Origin: Actinocorallia populi
Lineage (GTDB): Bacteria; Actinomycetota; Actinomycetes; Streptosporangiales; Streptosporangiaceae
Assembly: GCF_002995495.1 (NCBI RefSeq)
Contig: NZ_PVZV01000006.1
Coordinates: forward strand, 1-64,000
Length of the DNA: 64,000 nucleotides
Reading direction: 5' to 3'
Shown here: positions 33,638 through 41,822 of the stretch, in pieces
How the letters are laid out: every line of letters starts with the position of its first letter
Numbering within the stretch: the stretch's first letter is position 1
Made by a program: the position numbers and the translations under genes
Notes under the pieces: model-generated
The model's database searches: none
What the model saw: only the letters and a program-made list of their open reading frames with translations
What the model was told of the DNA's origin: nothing

Positions 33638-35623
33638 TTACCCCGGATGTCCTCCGGTGTGGCGGTCCCAGGCCGACCGGCGCAGCAGCCGCAGGCCGTT
33701 GAGGGCGACGAGGATGGTCGAGCCCTCGTGCCCGGCGACGCCCAGCGGCAGCGGCAGGTCACCGAACAGGTCCCAGGCGACCAGGACGGTGATGAACGTC
33801 CCGGCGATGACGAGGTTCTGCACGACGAGGCGGCGGGCGGCGCGGGCCAGGCCGATGACGGCGGGGATCGCGGCGAGCTCGTCGCGTACGGCGACGGCGT
33901 CGGCGGTCTCCAGGGCGAGGTCGGATCCGGCCTGCCCCATGGCGATGCCGGTGTGGGCGGCGGCCAAGGCGGGCGCGTCGTTGATGCCGTCCCCGACGAC
34001 CAGCACCTTGTGCCCCCGCCCTGACAGTTCGCGGACGGCGGCGACCTTGTCGGCGGGCAGCAGCCCGGCGCGTACGTCGGTGATGCCGACGTCGGCGGCC
34101 AGGCGGCGCGCCGCGGCCGGGCCGTCGCCGGTCAGCAGGATCGGTGCGCGCCCGGTCAGCGGGGTGAGGGCCGCGACGGCGTCGGCCGCGTCCGGGCGCA
34201 GGGCGTCGGCGACTCCCAGGAGCCCGACCGGTTTCCCGTCGGCGAGGACCACCACCACGGTACGACCGCCGGCCTGCAGTTCTTCGGCCGACTTCCGGGC
34301 CGCGGCCGTGCGCGGACCGTCGTCGGCGAGCAGCCGGACAGGCGCGCCGACCTCGACGGTCCGCCCGTCCACGGTGGCCCGGACGCCCACCCCCGGGACC
34401 GCCGAGAAGCCGGTCGCCTGCGCGACGGGCAGGGACCGCTCGCGGGCGGCGCCGACGATCGCGCGGGCCAGCGGATGCTCGCTGGAGTACTCGGCCGCCG
34501 CCGCGAGCGCGACCAGTTCGTCCTCGCTCGCCGAGCCGTCCCGCGCGCCGGGGCCGGGCAGCGGCCGGATCTCCGCGAGCCGGGGAGTGCCGCGGGTGAG
34601 GGTGCCGGTCTTGTCCAGGGCGACCGCGTCGATCTGGGCGAGGCGCTCCATCACCACCGCGGACTTGACCAGCATGCCGTTGCGTCCCGCGGTGGCGATC
34701 GCCGACAGCAGCGGGGGCATGGTGGCCAGCACCACCGCGCACGGCGACGCCACGATCATGAACGTCATCGCCCGCAGCAGCGCCTCCTCCACCGGGACGC
34801 CGAAGGCCAGTGGCACGAGGAACAGCGCCAGGGTCGCGGCGACCATGACGACCGAATAGCGCTGCTCCACCTTCTCGACGAACAGCTGCGTGGGCGCCTT
34901 GGTCGCCGACGCCTCCTCGACCATCCGGACGATCCGGGCGAGCACCGAGTCCGCCGGGTCCCGTTCGACGCGCACCGTCAGCACGCCGGTCCCGTTGACG
35001 GTCCCGGCGAACACCTCGTCCCCGGCCTGTCTGGTGACCGGCAGCGGCTCACCGGTGATCATGGCCTGGTCGACCTCGCTCGCCCCCGCGAGGACCCGGC
35101 CGTCGGCCGGAAGCCGTTCGCCCGGCCGCACCAGCACCCGTTCCCCCGCCGCCAGCGCCTCGGCGGGGACCGTCTCCTCGCCGTCGGCGAGCAGCCGCGT
35201 CGCGGTGGCGGGCGCCAGGTCCAGCAGGCCGCGCACGGAGTCCGCGGTCCGCGCGGTCGCCACCGCCTCCAGCGCCCCCGAGGTGGCGAAGATCACGATG
35301 AGCAGGGCCCCGTCCAGCACCTGCCCGATCGCCGCCGCGCCCAGCGCGGCCACGACCATGAGCAGGTCCACGTCCAGCGTCCGCTCCCGCAGCGCCTTCA
35401 GCCCGGCCCAGCCCGGCTCCCACCCGCCGGCCGCGTAGACCGCGGCGTACAGCGGCCCCCACAGCCACACCGGGCCGCCCAGCAGGTCCGCCGGCAGGGC
35501 GGCCAGGAACAGCCCGAGCGCGGCCAGCGCCCACCGGACCTCGGGCAGCGCCAGCATCCGGGTGCGGCCGGACGCCGCCGGGAACGTGCGGCCGGGCGGG
35601 GCCTCGAGCGTGGTCGAAGACAT
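33638..35623 (-). CDS. P1B-type metal-exporting ATPase (P1B-4-like)
   Basis: A 661-residue membrane pump with no N-terminal metal-binding domain. It has the metal-site motif SPCAVVLAT in the sixth helix, phosphorylation site DKTGTLT, TGEPLPV (actuator), GDGINDAPALA and the last-helix motif GHEGSTILVALNGLRLL. SPC with HEG(S/G)T is the P1B-4 pattern, whose known members export cobalt, iron or zinc. It is divergent from an ArsR sensor over a shared operator. It may balance over-uptake of cobalt or zinc by the neighbouring metallophore systems, though that link is only positional. Confidence 0.9.
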   Translation of the reverse strand: MSSTTLEAPPGRTFPAASGRTRMLALPEVRWALAALGLFLAALPADLLGGPVWLWGPLYAAVYAAGGWEPGWAGLKALRERTLDVDLLMVVAALGAAAIGQVLDGALLIVIFATSGALEAVATARTADSVRGLLDLAPATATRLLADGEETVPAEALAAGERVLVRPGERLPADGRVLAGASEVDQAMITGEPLPVTRQAGDEVFAGTVNGTGVLTVRVERDPADSVLARIVRMVEEASATKAPTQLFVEKVEQRYSVVMVAATLALFLVPLAFGVPVEEALLRAMTFMIVASPCAVVLATMPPLLSAIATAGRNGMLVKSAVVMERLAQIDAVALDKTGTLTRGTPRLAEIRPLPGPGARDGSASEDELVALAAAAEYSSEHPLARAIVGAARERSLPVAQATGFSAVPGVGVRATVDGRTVEVGAPVRLLADDGPRTAAARKSAEELQAGGRTVVVVLADGKPVGLLGVADALRPDAADAVAALTPLTGRAPILLTGDGPAAARRLAADVGITDVRAGLLPADKVAAVRELSGRGHKVLVVGDGINDAPALAAAHTGIAMGQAGSDLALETADAVAVRDELAAIPAVIGLARAARRLVVQNLVIAGTFITVLVAWDLFGDLPLPLGVAGHEGSTILVALNGLRLLRRSAWDRHTGGHPG

Positions 35624-35680
35624 GGTCGTGTGTTCCTTCGCGAGTGACGGCGGTTGTTGTCCGCCAAGCTACAGGAAAGC

Positions 35681-35710
35681 ATGAACAATCATTCAACTAT
35701 TCATTCTCAT
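35681..35710. promoter_or_regulatory. ArsR/SmtB-type operator between ATPase and sensor
   Basis: The AT-rich stretch contains TGAACAATCATTC and ACTATTCATTC, with TGAA...TTCA half-sites of the kind bound by SmtB/CzrA/NmtR repressors, centred between the two divergent starts (35623 and 35730). Confidence 0.65.
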
Positions 35711-35729
35711 GTCTCCCTAGGATGGGGGC

Positions 35730-36134
35730 ATGGGCCACGGAGCAGCACCCCCCGAAGACGGCGGAACGCCGCGCGCACGGCTGTCCCCGCAGACCGCGCA
35801 GAAGGTCGCCACGACCCTGCAGGCCCTCGCCACCCCGTCCCGCCTGCTGATCCTCGCCCACCTGCGCGAAGGCCCCTGCCCCGCGACCGAGCTCGCCGAA
35901 GCCGTCGGCATGGAGCAGTCCGCCTGCTCCCACCAGCTGCGGCTCCTGCGCAACCTCGGCCTGGTCACCGGCACGCGCCAGGGCCGCCACATCGTCTACG
36001 CCCTGCACGACGACCACGTCGCCGCGCTCCTCGACCAGGCCCTCTACCACGTCGAGCACCTCAACCTCGGCCTCGCCGACACCCCGGCCCGCCAGGCGCT
36101 CCCCGACCGGGAGGAGCCCGCCCCCGCCGGCTGA
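35730..36134 (+). CDS. ArsR/SmtB metal-sensing repressor (NmtR/CzrA alpha-5 type)
   Basis: A 134-residue winged-helix repressor. DNA-binding region about 52-80 (ATELAEAVGMEQSACSHQLRLL). The alpha-5 metal ligands D94, H96, H107 and H110 have exactly the spacing of D-x-H-x10-H-x2-H in NmtR and CzrA, so it should sense zinc, nickel or cobalt. The N-terminal MGHG also recalls NmtR, whose N-terminal Gly-His residues help bind nickel. Apo-protein represses and metal releases; target is the divergent ATPase. Confidence 0.9.
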   Translation: MGHGAAPPEDGGTPRARLSPQTAQKVATTLQALATPSRLLILAHLREGPCPATELAEAVGMEQSACSHQLRLLRNLGLVTGTRQGRHIVYALHDDHVAALLDQALYHVEHLNLGLADTPARQALPDREEPAPAG

Positions 36135-36146
36135 GCCCGACCGCTT

Positions 36147-36971
36147 TCATCCGCCGGACGGCGCGGAGCTCCGGGTCGGGCCTCCGGTCGGGAGGGGGGC
36201 GTCGGGGATGCAGCGGGGATGGTGGCGCACCTCGTCGATGACGACCCTCCCGGCGACTCCGAAGACCTCGCTCAGCAGGTCCGGGGTGAGCACGGCGGAC
36301 GGGGGGCCGTCGGCGTGGACCGCGCCCCGGTGGAGGGCGACGATGCGGTCGGTGAAGCGCGCGGCGTGGTCGAGCTCGTGGAGGACGGTGACGACGGTCA
36401 GCCCGCGGGCGGCGCGCAGTTCCCGGACGAGTTCGAGGACCTCGAGCTGGTGCCGGATGTCGAGGTGCGCGGTGGGCTCGTCGAGGAAGAGGATGTCGGC
36501 CTCCTGGGCGAGCGCGAGGGCGAGGCGGGCGCGCTGCCTCTCGCCGCCGGACAGGGTGTCGAGGACGCGATCGGCGAGACCGGTGAGGCCGGTGAGGGCG
36601 AGGGCCTCCTCGGTGGCCGGGTCGTGTCCGGGGGCGCGGAGCATGCCGAGGGGGCCCTGGCCGGGGTAGCGGCCCTGGTGGACGAGCTGCCGGACGGTGA
36701 GGCCGGGCACCGGGGGCAGCGCCTGGTGCATGACGGCGATACGGCGGGCGATCTGCCTGCGGGACATCCGGGCCAGGGGGCGCCCGTCGAGCTCGACGGT
36801 GCCGGAGCCGGGGGGCAGGACGCCGGAGAGCAGCCTGAGGAGCGTGCTCTTGCCGCTGCCGTTGACCCCGACCAGCGCGACCGACTCGCCTTTCTCGACG
36901 GTCAGGTCGATCCCGGCGAGGAGGGGGCGGCCGCCGTGTCCGAAGCTCAGGCCGAGGGTTCTCAGGCTCAC
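36147..36971 (-). CDS. siderophore-type ABC importer ATPase
   Basis: A 274-residue FepC/FecE-class ATPase with Walker A GVNGSGKST about residue 37, signature LSGGERQR, Walker B ILFLDEPTAHLD and switch TVLHELDHAARF. GTG 36971 overlaps the permease stop (GTGA). It is last in a four-gene set (binding protein, two FecCD permeases, ATPase). It would drive uptake of a metal chelate across the cytoplasmic membrane. Confidence 0.93.
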   Translation of the reverse strand: MSLRTLGLSFGHGGRPLLAGIDLTVEKGESVALVGVNGSGKSTLLRLLSGVLPPGSGTVELDGRPLARMSRRQIARRIAVMHQALPPVPGLTVRQLVHQGRYPGQGPLGMLRAPGHDPATEEALALTGLTGLADRVLDTLSGGERQRARLALALAQEADILFLDEPTAHLDIRHQLEVLELVRELRAARGLTVVTVLHELDHAARFTDRIVALHRGAVHADGPPSAVLTPDLLSEVFGVAGRVVIDEVRHHPRCIPDAPLPTGGPTRSSAPSGG

Positions 36972-37951
36972 GGGTTCTTCTCCCTGTAGACGATGGCGAC
37001 GAGGACCGCGGCTCCGGCCAGCGCGGTGATGACGCCGGCCGGCAGGCCGAGGCGGTGGCCGAGCTCGGTCCCGGCGATGAGGCGGGTGAGGACCTGGGCG
37101 GCGGCGTCCGCTCCGACGAGGGCCACGGCTCCGAGCAGCGCGGCCGCGGGAACGTGGCCGCCGGGACCACCGGTGAGGCGCCGTGCGGCGTGCGGGACGA
37201 CCAGCCCGACGAAGGCGATGGCTCCGGCGAGGCTCGCCGCGCACGCGATGAGGGCGACGGCGATGCCGAGGACCGCCAGGCGGGCGCGCCGCGGCGCCAG
37301 CCCGAGGGAGGCGGCGTGCTGGTCGCCGCCCTGCAGGAGGGTGGTGACGGCGGTCGCCGCCCACGCGACGCAGAGCCACAGGGGGATCCACCAGACGGCG
37401 ATGACCAGGTGGTCCCAGACCCGGCCCTCGACGGATCCGACGAGCCAGCGCAGGACGTTGCCGAACCGGCCGGGCTGGTAGGCGAGCAGCAGCGTGACGA
37501 GCCCGCCCATGAGCGCCGATCCGAGCAGGCCCGCGATGACCGCGCGGCCCGGTCCGCCGCCCGCGGAGAGCAGCCAGGTCACCGCCCCGCCCAGGACGCC
37601 GCCGAGGAGCGCGGCGCCCAGCCCGCCGAGCGCGGAGTCCGGGGAGACCAGTCCGAAGGTGGTGGCGGCGAGCACGCCCAGGACCGCTCCGGGGTTGACG
37701 GCGGTGAGCTCGGGGGCGGCCAGCTGGTTGCGCAGCGAGGTCTGGAGGAGGTGCCCGGCGACGCCGAGCGCCGCGCCCGCGAGCGCCGCGGTGACGAGCC
37801 GGGGCAGGCCGAGCTCCCACAGGATCCGCTCGTCCAGCGTCGCCGGGCGGCCGTCGGCGACCGCGAGGAGGTCGCCGGGCCCGGCGCCCCCGGCGCCCAG
37901 ATGCAGGAGGGCGGTCAGCACCACGAGGAGGAGGACGAGCACTCTGGTCAC
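36968..37951 (-). CDS. FecCD-family metal-chelate permease
   Basis: A 327-residue membrane protein with about nine hydrophobic helices, the early motif LWELGLPRLVTAALAGAAL, and the ATPase-docking segment GAIAFVGLVVPHAARRL. These define FecCD permeases of iron/B12/haem importers. GTG 37951 overlaps the other permease stop. It forms a heterodimer with the 37948-38955 product. Confidence 0.9.
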   Translation of the reverse strand: MTRVLVLLLVVLTALLHLGAGGAGPGDLLAVADGRPATLDERILWELGLPRLVTAALAGAALGVAGHLLQTSLRNQLAAPELTAVNPGAVLGVLAATTFGLVSPDSALGGLGAALLGGVLGGAVTWLLSAGGGPGRAVIAGLLGSALMGGLVTLLLAYQPGRFGNVLRWLVGSVEGRVWDHLVIAVWWIPLWLCVAWAATAVTTLLQGGDQHAASLGLAPRRARLAVLGIAVALIACAASLAGAIAFVGLVVPHAARRLTGGPGGHVPAAALLGAVALVGADAAAQVLTRLIAGTELGHRLGLPAGVITALAGAAVLVAIVYREKNP

Positions 37952-38955
37952 CGGGCGCCTCCGCGCAGGAGGGCGGCTCCGGCGAGGACGCCGACGAGCA
38001 CGGTCCAGGCGCCGAGCGGCGTCTCGACGGGGGCGAGGGCCAGCCGGGCCACCTGGTCGGCGGCCGTGGTGATCACCGCGCCGAGGACGGCGGTCCAGAG
38101 CATCCAGGTGCGGGCGTCGCCGTCCGGCCGCACCCGGCGGGCCAGGAGCGGCGCGACGAACCCGACCCAGGCGATCGGGCCGCAGGGCCCGGTGACCGCG
38201 CCGACCAGGAGCGCCGCGACGGCCAGGACCCCGGTGCGCGCGGCGCCGACGCCGACGCCGAGGGAGGTCGCCGCCTCGTCCCCGAGGCGGAGCAGCCCGA
38301 GCGCGGGGAGCGTCAGCAGGACGAGGGGGACGGCCAGGGCGAACCACGGCAGCGTCCGGGAGACCTGGTCCCACAGGATGCCGTTGAGGCTGCCGACGAG
38401 GTAGCGGAAGAGCAGGTCGTACTGGAGCCGGTCGGCCGTCGCCATGATCGCGAAGAGGAGCGCCTGGACGGCCGCGGTGACGGCGGATCCGATGAGCAGG
38501 ACCCCGCCCGCGGTGCGGGCCGCGCGGGCGGCGGCCAGGGTGAGCGCCCCGCCTGCGGCGGCGCCCGCGAGCCCGACGAGCGGGTGGAGCGCGGGGGAGA
38601 CGGGCAGCGCCCAGACGACGCAGGCGGCGACGGCGACGGCCGCGCCGGAGGAGACGCCGAGGAGTTCGGGGACGGCGAGCGGGTTGCGCAGCGCCTCCTG
38701 GAGCAGCAGCCCGGCCACGGCGACGGCGGCGCCGCCCAGCAGCCCGAGCAGGAGCCGGGGCAGGCGCAGCTCCCAGAGCACCACGTACTCCAGGGAGGCG
38801 TGGTCGTTCAGGACGGCCGGGATCCGCTGCGGCGCGATCACCGGGGTGCCCAGGCACAGGCCGGACAGGACCAGCAGCACCAGTGCGGCGGCCGGAAGGG
38901 CGAGACGGAGCGGGGGCACGGCCCGGCCGTGCCCCCTGACGAGCGAGGAGGTCAC
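37948..38955 (-). CDS. FecCD-family metal-chelate permease
   Basis: A 335-residue permease of the same family: LWELRLPRLLLGLLGGAAV early, LAVPELLGVSSGAAVAVA, and the docking loop GPIAWVGFVAPLLARRV. GTG 38955 overlaps the binding-protein stop, fixing the start. Partner of the preceding FecCD gene product. Confidence 0.9.
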   Translation of the reverse strand: MTSSLVRGHGRAVPPLRLALPAAALVLLVLSGLCLGTPVIAPQRIPAVLNDHASLEYVVLWELRLPRLLLGLLGGAAVAVAGLLLQEALRNPLAVPELLGVSSGAAVAVAACVVWALPVSPALHPLVGLAGAAAGGALTLAAARAARTAGGVLLIGSAVTAAVQALLFAIMATADRLQYDLLFRYLVGSLNGILWDQVSRTLPWFALAVPLVLLTLPALGLLRLGDEAATSLGVGVGAARTGVLAVAALLVGAVTGPCGPIAWVGFVAPLLARRVRPDGDARTWMLWTAVLGAVITTAADQVARLALAPVETPLGAWTVLVGVLAGAALLRGGAR

Positions 38956-39923
38956 CCGGCGGCCTTGGCCAGGGCTTCTTCGAGGATGATGCCGAACGCG
39001 CGGGTACCGCGGCCGGACGCCCACAACGCGGGCTGAACCTCGTAGACCCTGCCCGCGGCGACCGCCGGGATGCGCTTCCAGACGGGGTTGTCGCGGTAGG
39101 TCTCGGTGACGGGCTTGGAGTCGCCGAACGAGAACGACTGCACGAAGAGCACCTGCGGCGCCTTGGCCAGGATCTCCTCGAGGCTGTAGGCCTGCGCGGT
39201 CTCGAACCCGCCGCCCTTGCCGGGCCACGGGTAGTCGAAGTACTGCGACAGGAAGTTCCCGAGCACGTCCTCGGTGGTGTTGACGCCGATGGACCCGCCG
39301 CCGTACATGGCCAGGACGGTCCTGTCCTTCAGCCCGGCGGCCTTGGACTTGACGGCCCCGTCGGAGAGCTTGGCACGGAAGACGTTCTCGGCCTTCGCCT
39401 GCTGCTCGCCGCGGCCGGTCAGGGCGGCGACGTTGCGGAGGTAGCCGATGGAGTCCTCATAGGACTTCACCCGGACGTTCCACAGCGGTGCGAACTTCTC
39501 CACCGCGGGGGCCAGGCCCTCGTGCACGTCGGCCAGGCCGATCACGAGGTCGGGCTTCGCCTTGGCGATGGCGGCGACGTCCTCACCGCCGAAGCTGCCG
39601 GGGATGACGGGCACGTCCGCCCCGGCGGAGCCGAGGTAGTCGGGCCGGGTCAGCAGTTCGGGGGTGGTCGTGCCGACGGGGACCAGGCCGAGTTCGACGA
39701 GTATGTCGTCGCAGATCCCGGTCAGGCAGACGATCCGCTCCGGCGCCTTCTTCAGTGTGAGGGTCGCACCGGTGGGGTCGGTGACGGTCAGGGACGCGGC
39801 CACCGCAGTGGCGGAGGCCGCCGGGGCCGCCGGTGCGGAGGCGGCCGGCGTCCTGGCCTCCGAGCCGCCGCACCCGCTGACGGCGAGCGCGAGGAGCGCG
39901 GTCGCGGCGAGCAGCCTTCTCAT
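38952..39923 (-). CDS. metal-chelate ABC importer binding lipoprotein
   Basis: A 323-residue protein with lipobox AVSGC at about residue 18, an Ala/Pro-rich tether, then a TroA/FepB-type (cluster A) binding domain: RIVCLTGICDDILVELGLVPVG, KPDLVIGLADV and WASGRGTRAFGIILEE. It captures a metal chelate outside the membrane for the FecCD pair. It is the first gene of the leftward importer operon, about 100 bases from a Fur/Zur-type palindrome, and divergent from the paired ABC transporter. In this setting the ligand is plausibly the metallophore or its metal complex. Confidence 0.9.
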   Translation of the reverse strand: MRRLLAATALLALAVSGCGGSEARTPAASAPAAPAASATAVAASLTVTDPTGATLTLKKAPERIVCLTGICDDILVELGLVPVGTTTPELLTRPDYLGSAGADVPVIPGSFGGEDVAAIAKAKPDLVIGLADVHEGLAPAVEKFAPLWNVRVKSYEDSIGYLRNVAALTGRGEQQAKAENVFRAKLSDGAVKSKAAGLKDRTVLAMYGGGSIGVNTTEDVLGNFLSQYFDYPWPGKGGGFETAQAYSLEEILAKAPQVLFVQSFSFGDSKPVTETYRDNPVWKRIPAVAAGRVYEVQPALWASGRGTRAFGIILEEALAKAAG

Positions 39924-40021
39924 CAGCGGCCCGCCTTGCCGGTGCGGGCGGCCGTGCCGCGATAAAGCGCCGTGAAGCGCATCAGGCCTCCAGAAAAGTG
40001 ATCATGTCGGTTCATGGACGC

Positions 40022-40041
40022 GATAATGACTATCATTATCA
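40022..40041. promoter_or_regulatory. Fur/Zur-family operator between the two transporter operons
   Basis: GATAATGA-CTA-TCATTATC (40022-40040) is a perfect inverted repeat that matches the classical Fur consensus at 17 of 19 positions. On the minus strand it contains TGATAATGATAGTCA (40041-40027), close to the Zur sites at 6411 and 31858. In actinomycetes iron is usually sensed by DtxR/IdeR, whose box looks different, so Zur is the likeliest reader. It can serve both directions. Confidence 0.7.
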
Positions 40042-40121
40042 TTATCTGCGTACCAAGGCGGGGTTGCGAAGAGTGTTCAACTTCGCCGCGTTCGCCACGC
40101 CCCCGAGGCCGAGGAGCCACA

Positions 40122-41822
40122 TTGATCGTCCACAGGCGCCTGCTGCAGCTCTCCGGAGCCGTCAGGGCCCCCATGGCCGTGTGCGCAGGACTGGGCCTCG
40201 CGGTCTCGGCCGCCCACGTCGGGCAGGCGCTCCTGCTCGCGGGCGCGCTGACCGCGCTGGCCCGCGGCGACCACGACACCGCCGTCACGCTTCTGGCCTG
40301 GGCGTTCGCCGTGATCGCGGGCCGGGCCGTGCTCCTGTGGGTGCGCGAGACCGCCACCGTCCGGGCGGGCGCCCTCATCCGGGCGCGGCTGCGCGACCGC
40401 CTCATCGAACGGCTCGGGCTGCTCGGCCCCGCCCATCTCACCGAGGCCCGCACCGGCTCGGTGCAGACCACCGTCGTGGACGGCGTCGAGGGCCTGGACG
40501 CCTACTTCAGCCGCTACCTGCCCCAGGTCGTCGTCACGTTCTGCGTTCCCGTGGCGCTCGTCGGCTGGCTGTTCACGGTGAACGCGGCGGCCGCGACGGT
40601 CCTCGCCGCGGCCGTCATCGGCGTGCTCGTGATCCCGCGGCTGTGGGACGTGACGCTGCTGCGCCGCGGCCGGACCCGCTGGACGGCCTTCGCCGACCTG
40701 GCCTCCGACTACCTCGAGGCCGTGCAGGGCGTCGCGACCCTGCGCGCGTTCGGCGCCTCCGGCCGTCTCGGGGCCCGGCTCGCCGCCCGCGCCCACGACC
40801 TGTACACCACCACGATGCGGCAGCTCAGGGTGTCGCTGATCGAGACCGGGGTCAGCGCCTTCCTCGTCCAGGCGGGCACCGTCGCCGCCGTCCTCGTCGC
40901 CGTCTCGGCCACCTCCCCCGACGCCTGGTCGGTGTTCGCCGTCCTCATGACCACCACCGAGTGCTTCCGCCCGGTCCGGCAGCTGTCGGAGTACTGGCAC
41001 GCCGGCTACCTCGGCATCACCGCCGTCGACGGGCTCGAGGACCTGCTGTCGGCCGAGCCCGCCGTCGCCGACACCGGCACGAGGACCGCGTTCCCGGACC
41101 GTCCCGAGATCGTGTTCGACCGCGTCACGTTCACCTACCCGGGCGCGTCCGCCGAAGCCCTGCACGAAGTGACGTTCACCATCCAGGCGGGGGAGACCGT
41201 CGCGCTCATCGGACCTTCGGGAGCCGGCAAGAGCACCGTCGCCGCGCTCCTCCAACGGCACCACGACCCCGGCTCCGGGAGCATCACGGTCGACGGCTCC
41301 CCGCTCGCCGACTTCACCCTGAGCACCCTGCGCGCCGGGATCGCCGTGGTCGCCCAGGACACCTACCTCTTCCACGGAACGATCGCGGACAACCTGCGGC
41401 TGGCCCGCCCCGACGCGTCCGACGCCGACCTCGAGCGGGCCGCGCGGGACGCCGACGCGCACGCCTTCATCACCGGCCTCCCCGACGGGTACGCCACGGT
41501 CCTCGGCGAACGCGGCACGACCCTCTCGGGCGGGCAGCGCCAGCGCGTCGCCGTCGCCCGGGCCCTGCTCGCCGACGCGCCGGTCCTCCTCCTGGACGAG
41601 GCGACCTCGCACGTCGACGTCCACGGCGAACGGGCACTGGCCCGCCTCAAGAAGGGCCGCACCTGCCTGCTGATCGCCCACCGGCTCTCGACCGTCCGGG
41701 ACGCCGACCGCATCGTCGTCCTCGAACGGGGACGGATCACCGAGACCGGCGACCATGCCGCCCTCACCGCCGCCGGCGGCTCCTACCACCGGCTCCTCGC
41801 GCTTCAGGAGACCCGCGCATGA
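40122..41822 (+). CDS. ABC transporter, membrane-ATPase half (YbtP/IrtA-like)
   Basis: A 566-residue half-transporter: six-helix type IV membrane domain (about 1-320) then an ATPase with GPSGAGKST (about 360), LSGGQRQR and LLLDEATSHVD. It overlaps its partner gene by four bases, so the two form a heterodimer. Yersiniabactin YbtPQ and mycobactin IrtAB have this exporter-like fold but import metal-siderophores. TTG 40122 is chosen because GAGGAG lies six bases upstream and the longer reading begins with low-complexity sequence from the operator. Import or export of the metallophore is possible; direction is unproven. Confidence 0.87.
   Translation: MIVHRRLLQLSGAVRAPMAVCAGLGLAVSAAHVGQALLLAGALTALARGDHDTAVTLLAWAFAVIAGRAVLLWVRETATVRAGALIRARLRDRLIERLGLLGPAHLTEARTGSVQTTVVDGVEGLDAYFSRYLPQVVVTFCVPVALVGWLFTVNAAAATVLAAAVIGVLVIPRLWDVTLLRRGRTRWTAFADLASDYLEAVQGVATLRAFGASGRLGARLAARAHDLYTTTMRQLRVSLIETGVSAFLVQAGTVAAVLVAVSATSPDAWSVFAVLMTTTECFRPVRQLSEYWHAGYLGITAVDGLEDLLSAEPAVADTGTRTAFPDRPEIVFDRVTFTYPGASAEALHEVTFTIQAGETVALIGPSGAGKSTVAALLQRHHDPGSGSITVDGSPLADFTLSTLRAGIAVVAQDTYLFHGTIADNLRLARPDASDADLERAARDADAHAFITGLPDGYATVLGERGTTLSGGQRQRVAVARALLADAPVLLLDEATSHVDVHGERALARLKKGRTCLLIAHRLSTVRDADRIVVLERGRITETGDHAALTAAGGSYHRLLALQETRA

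Noticed and set aside
40022-40041. IdeR/DtxR iron box
   Set aside because: The sequence lacks the TTAGG-type half-sites; it fits the Fur/Zur pattern instead.
40014-40121. Extended N-terminus of the first YbtPQ-like gene
   Set aside because: It reads through the operator (MDAIMTIIIIIC) and lacks a ribosome-binding site; TTG 40122 follows GAGGAG.
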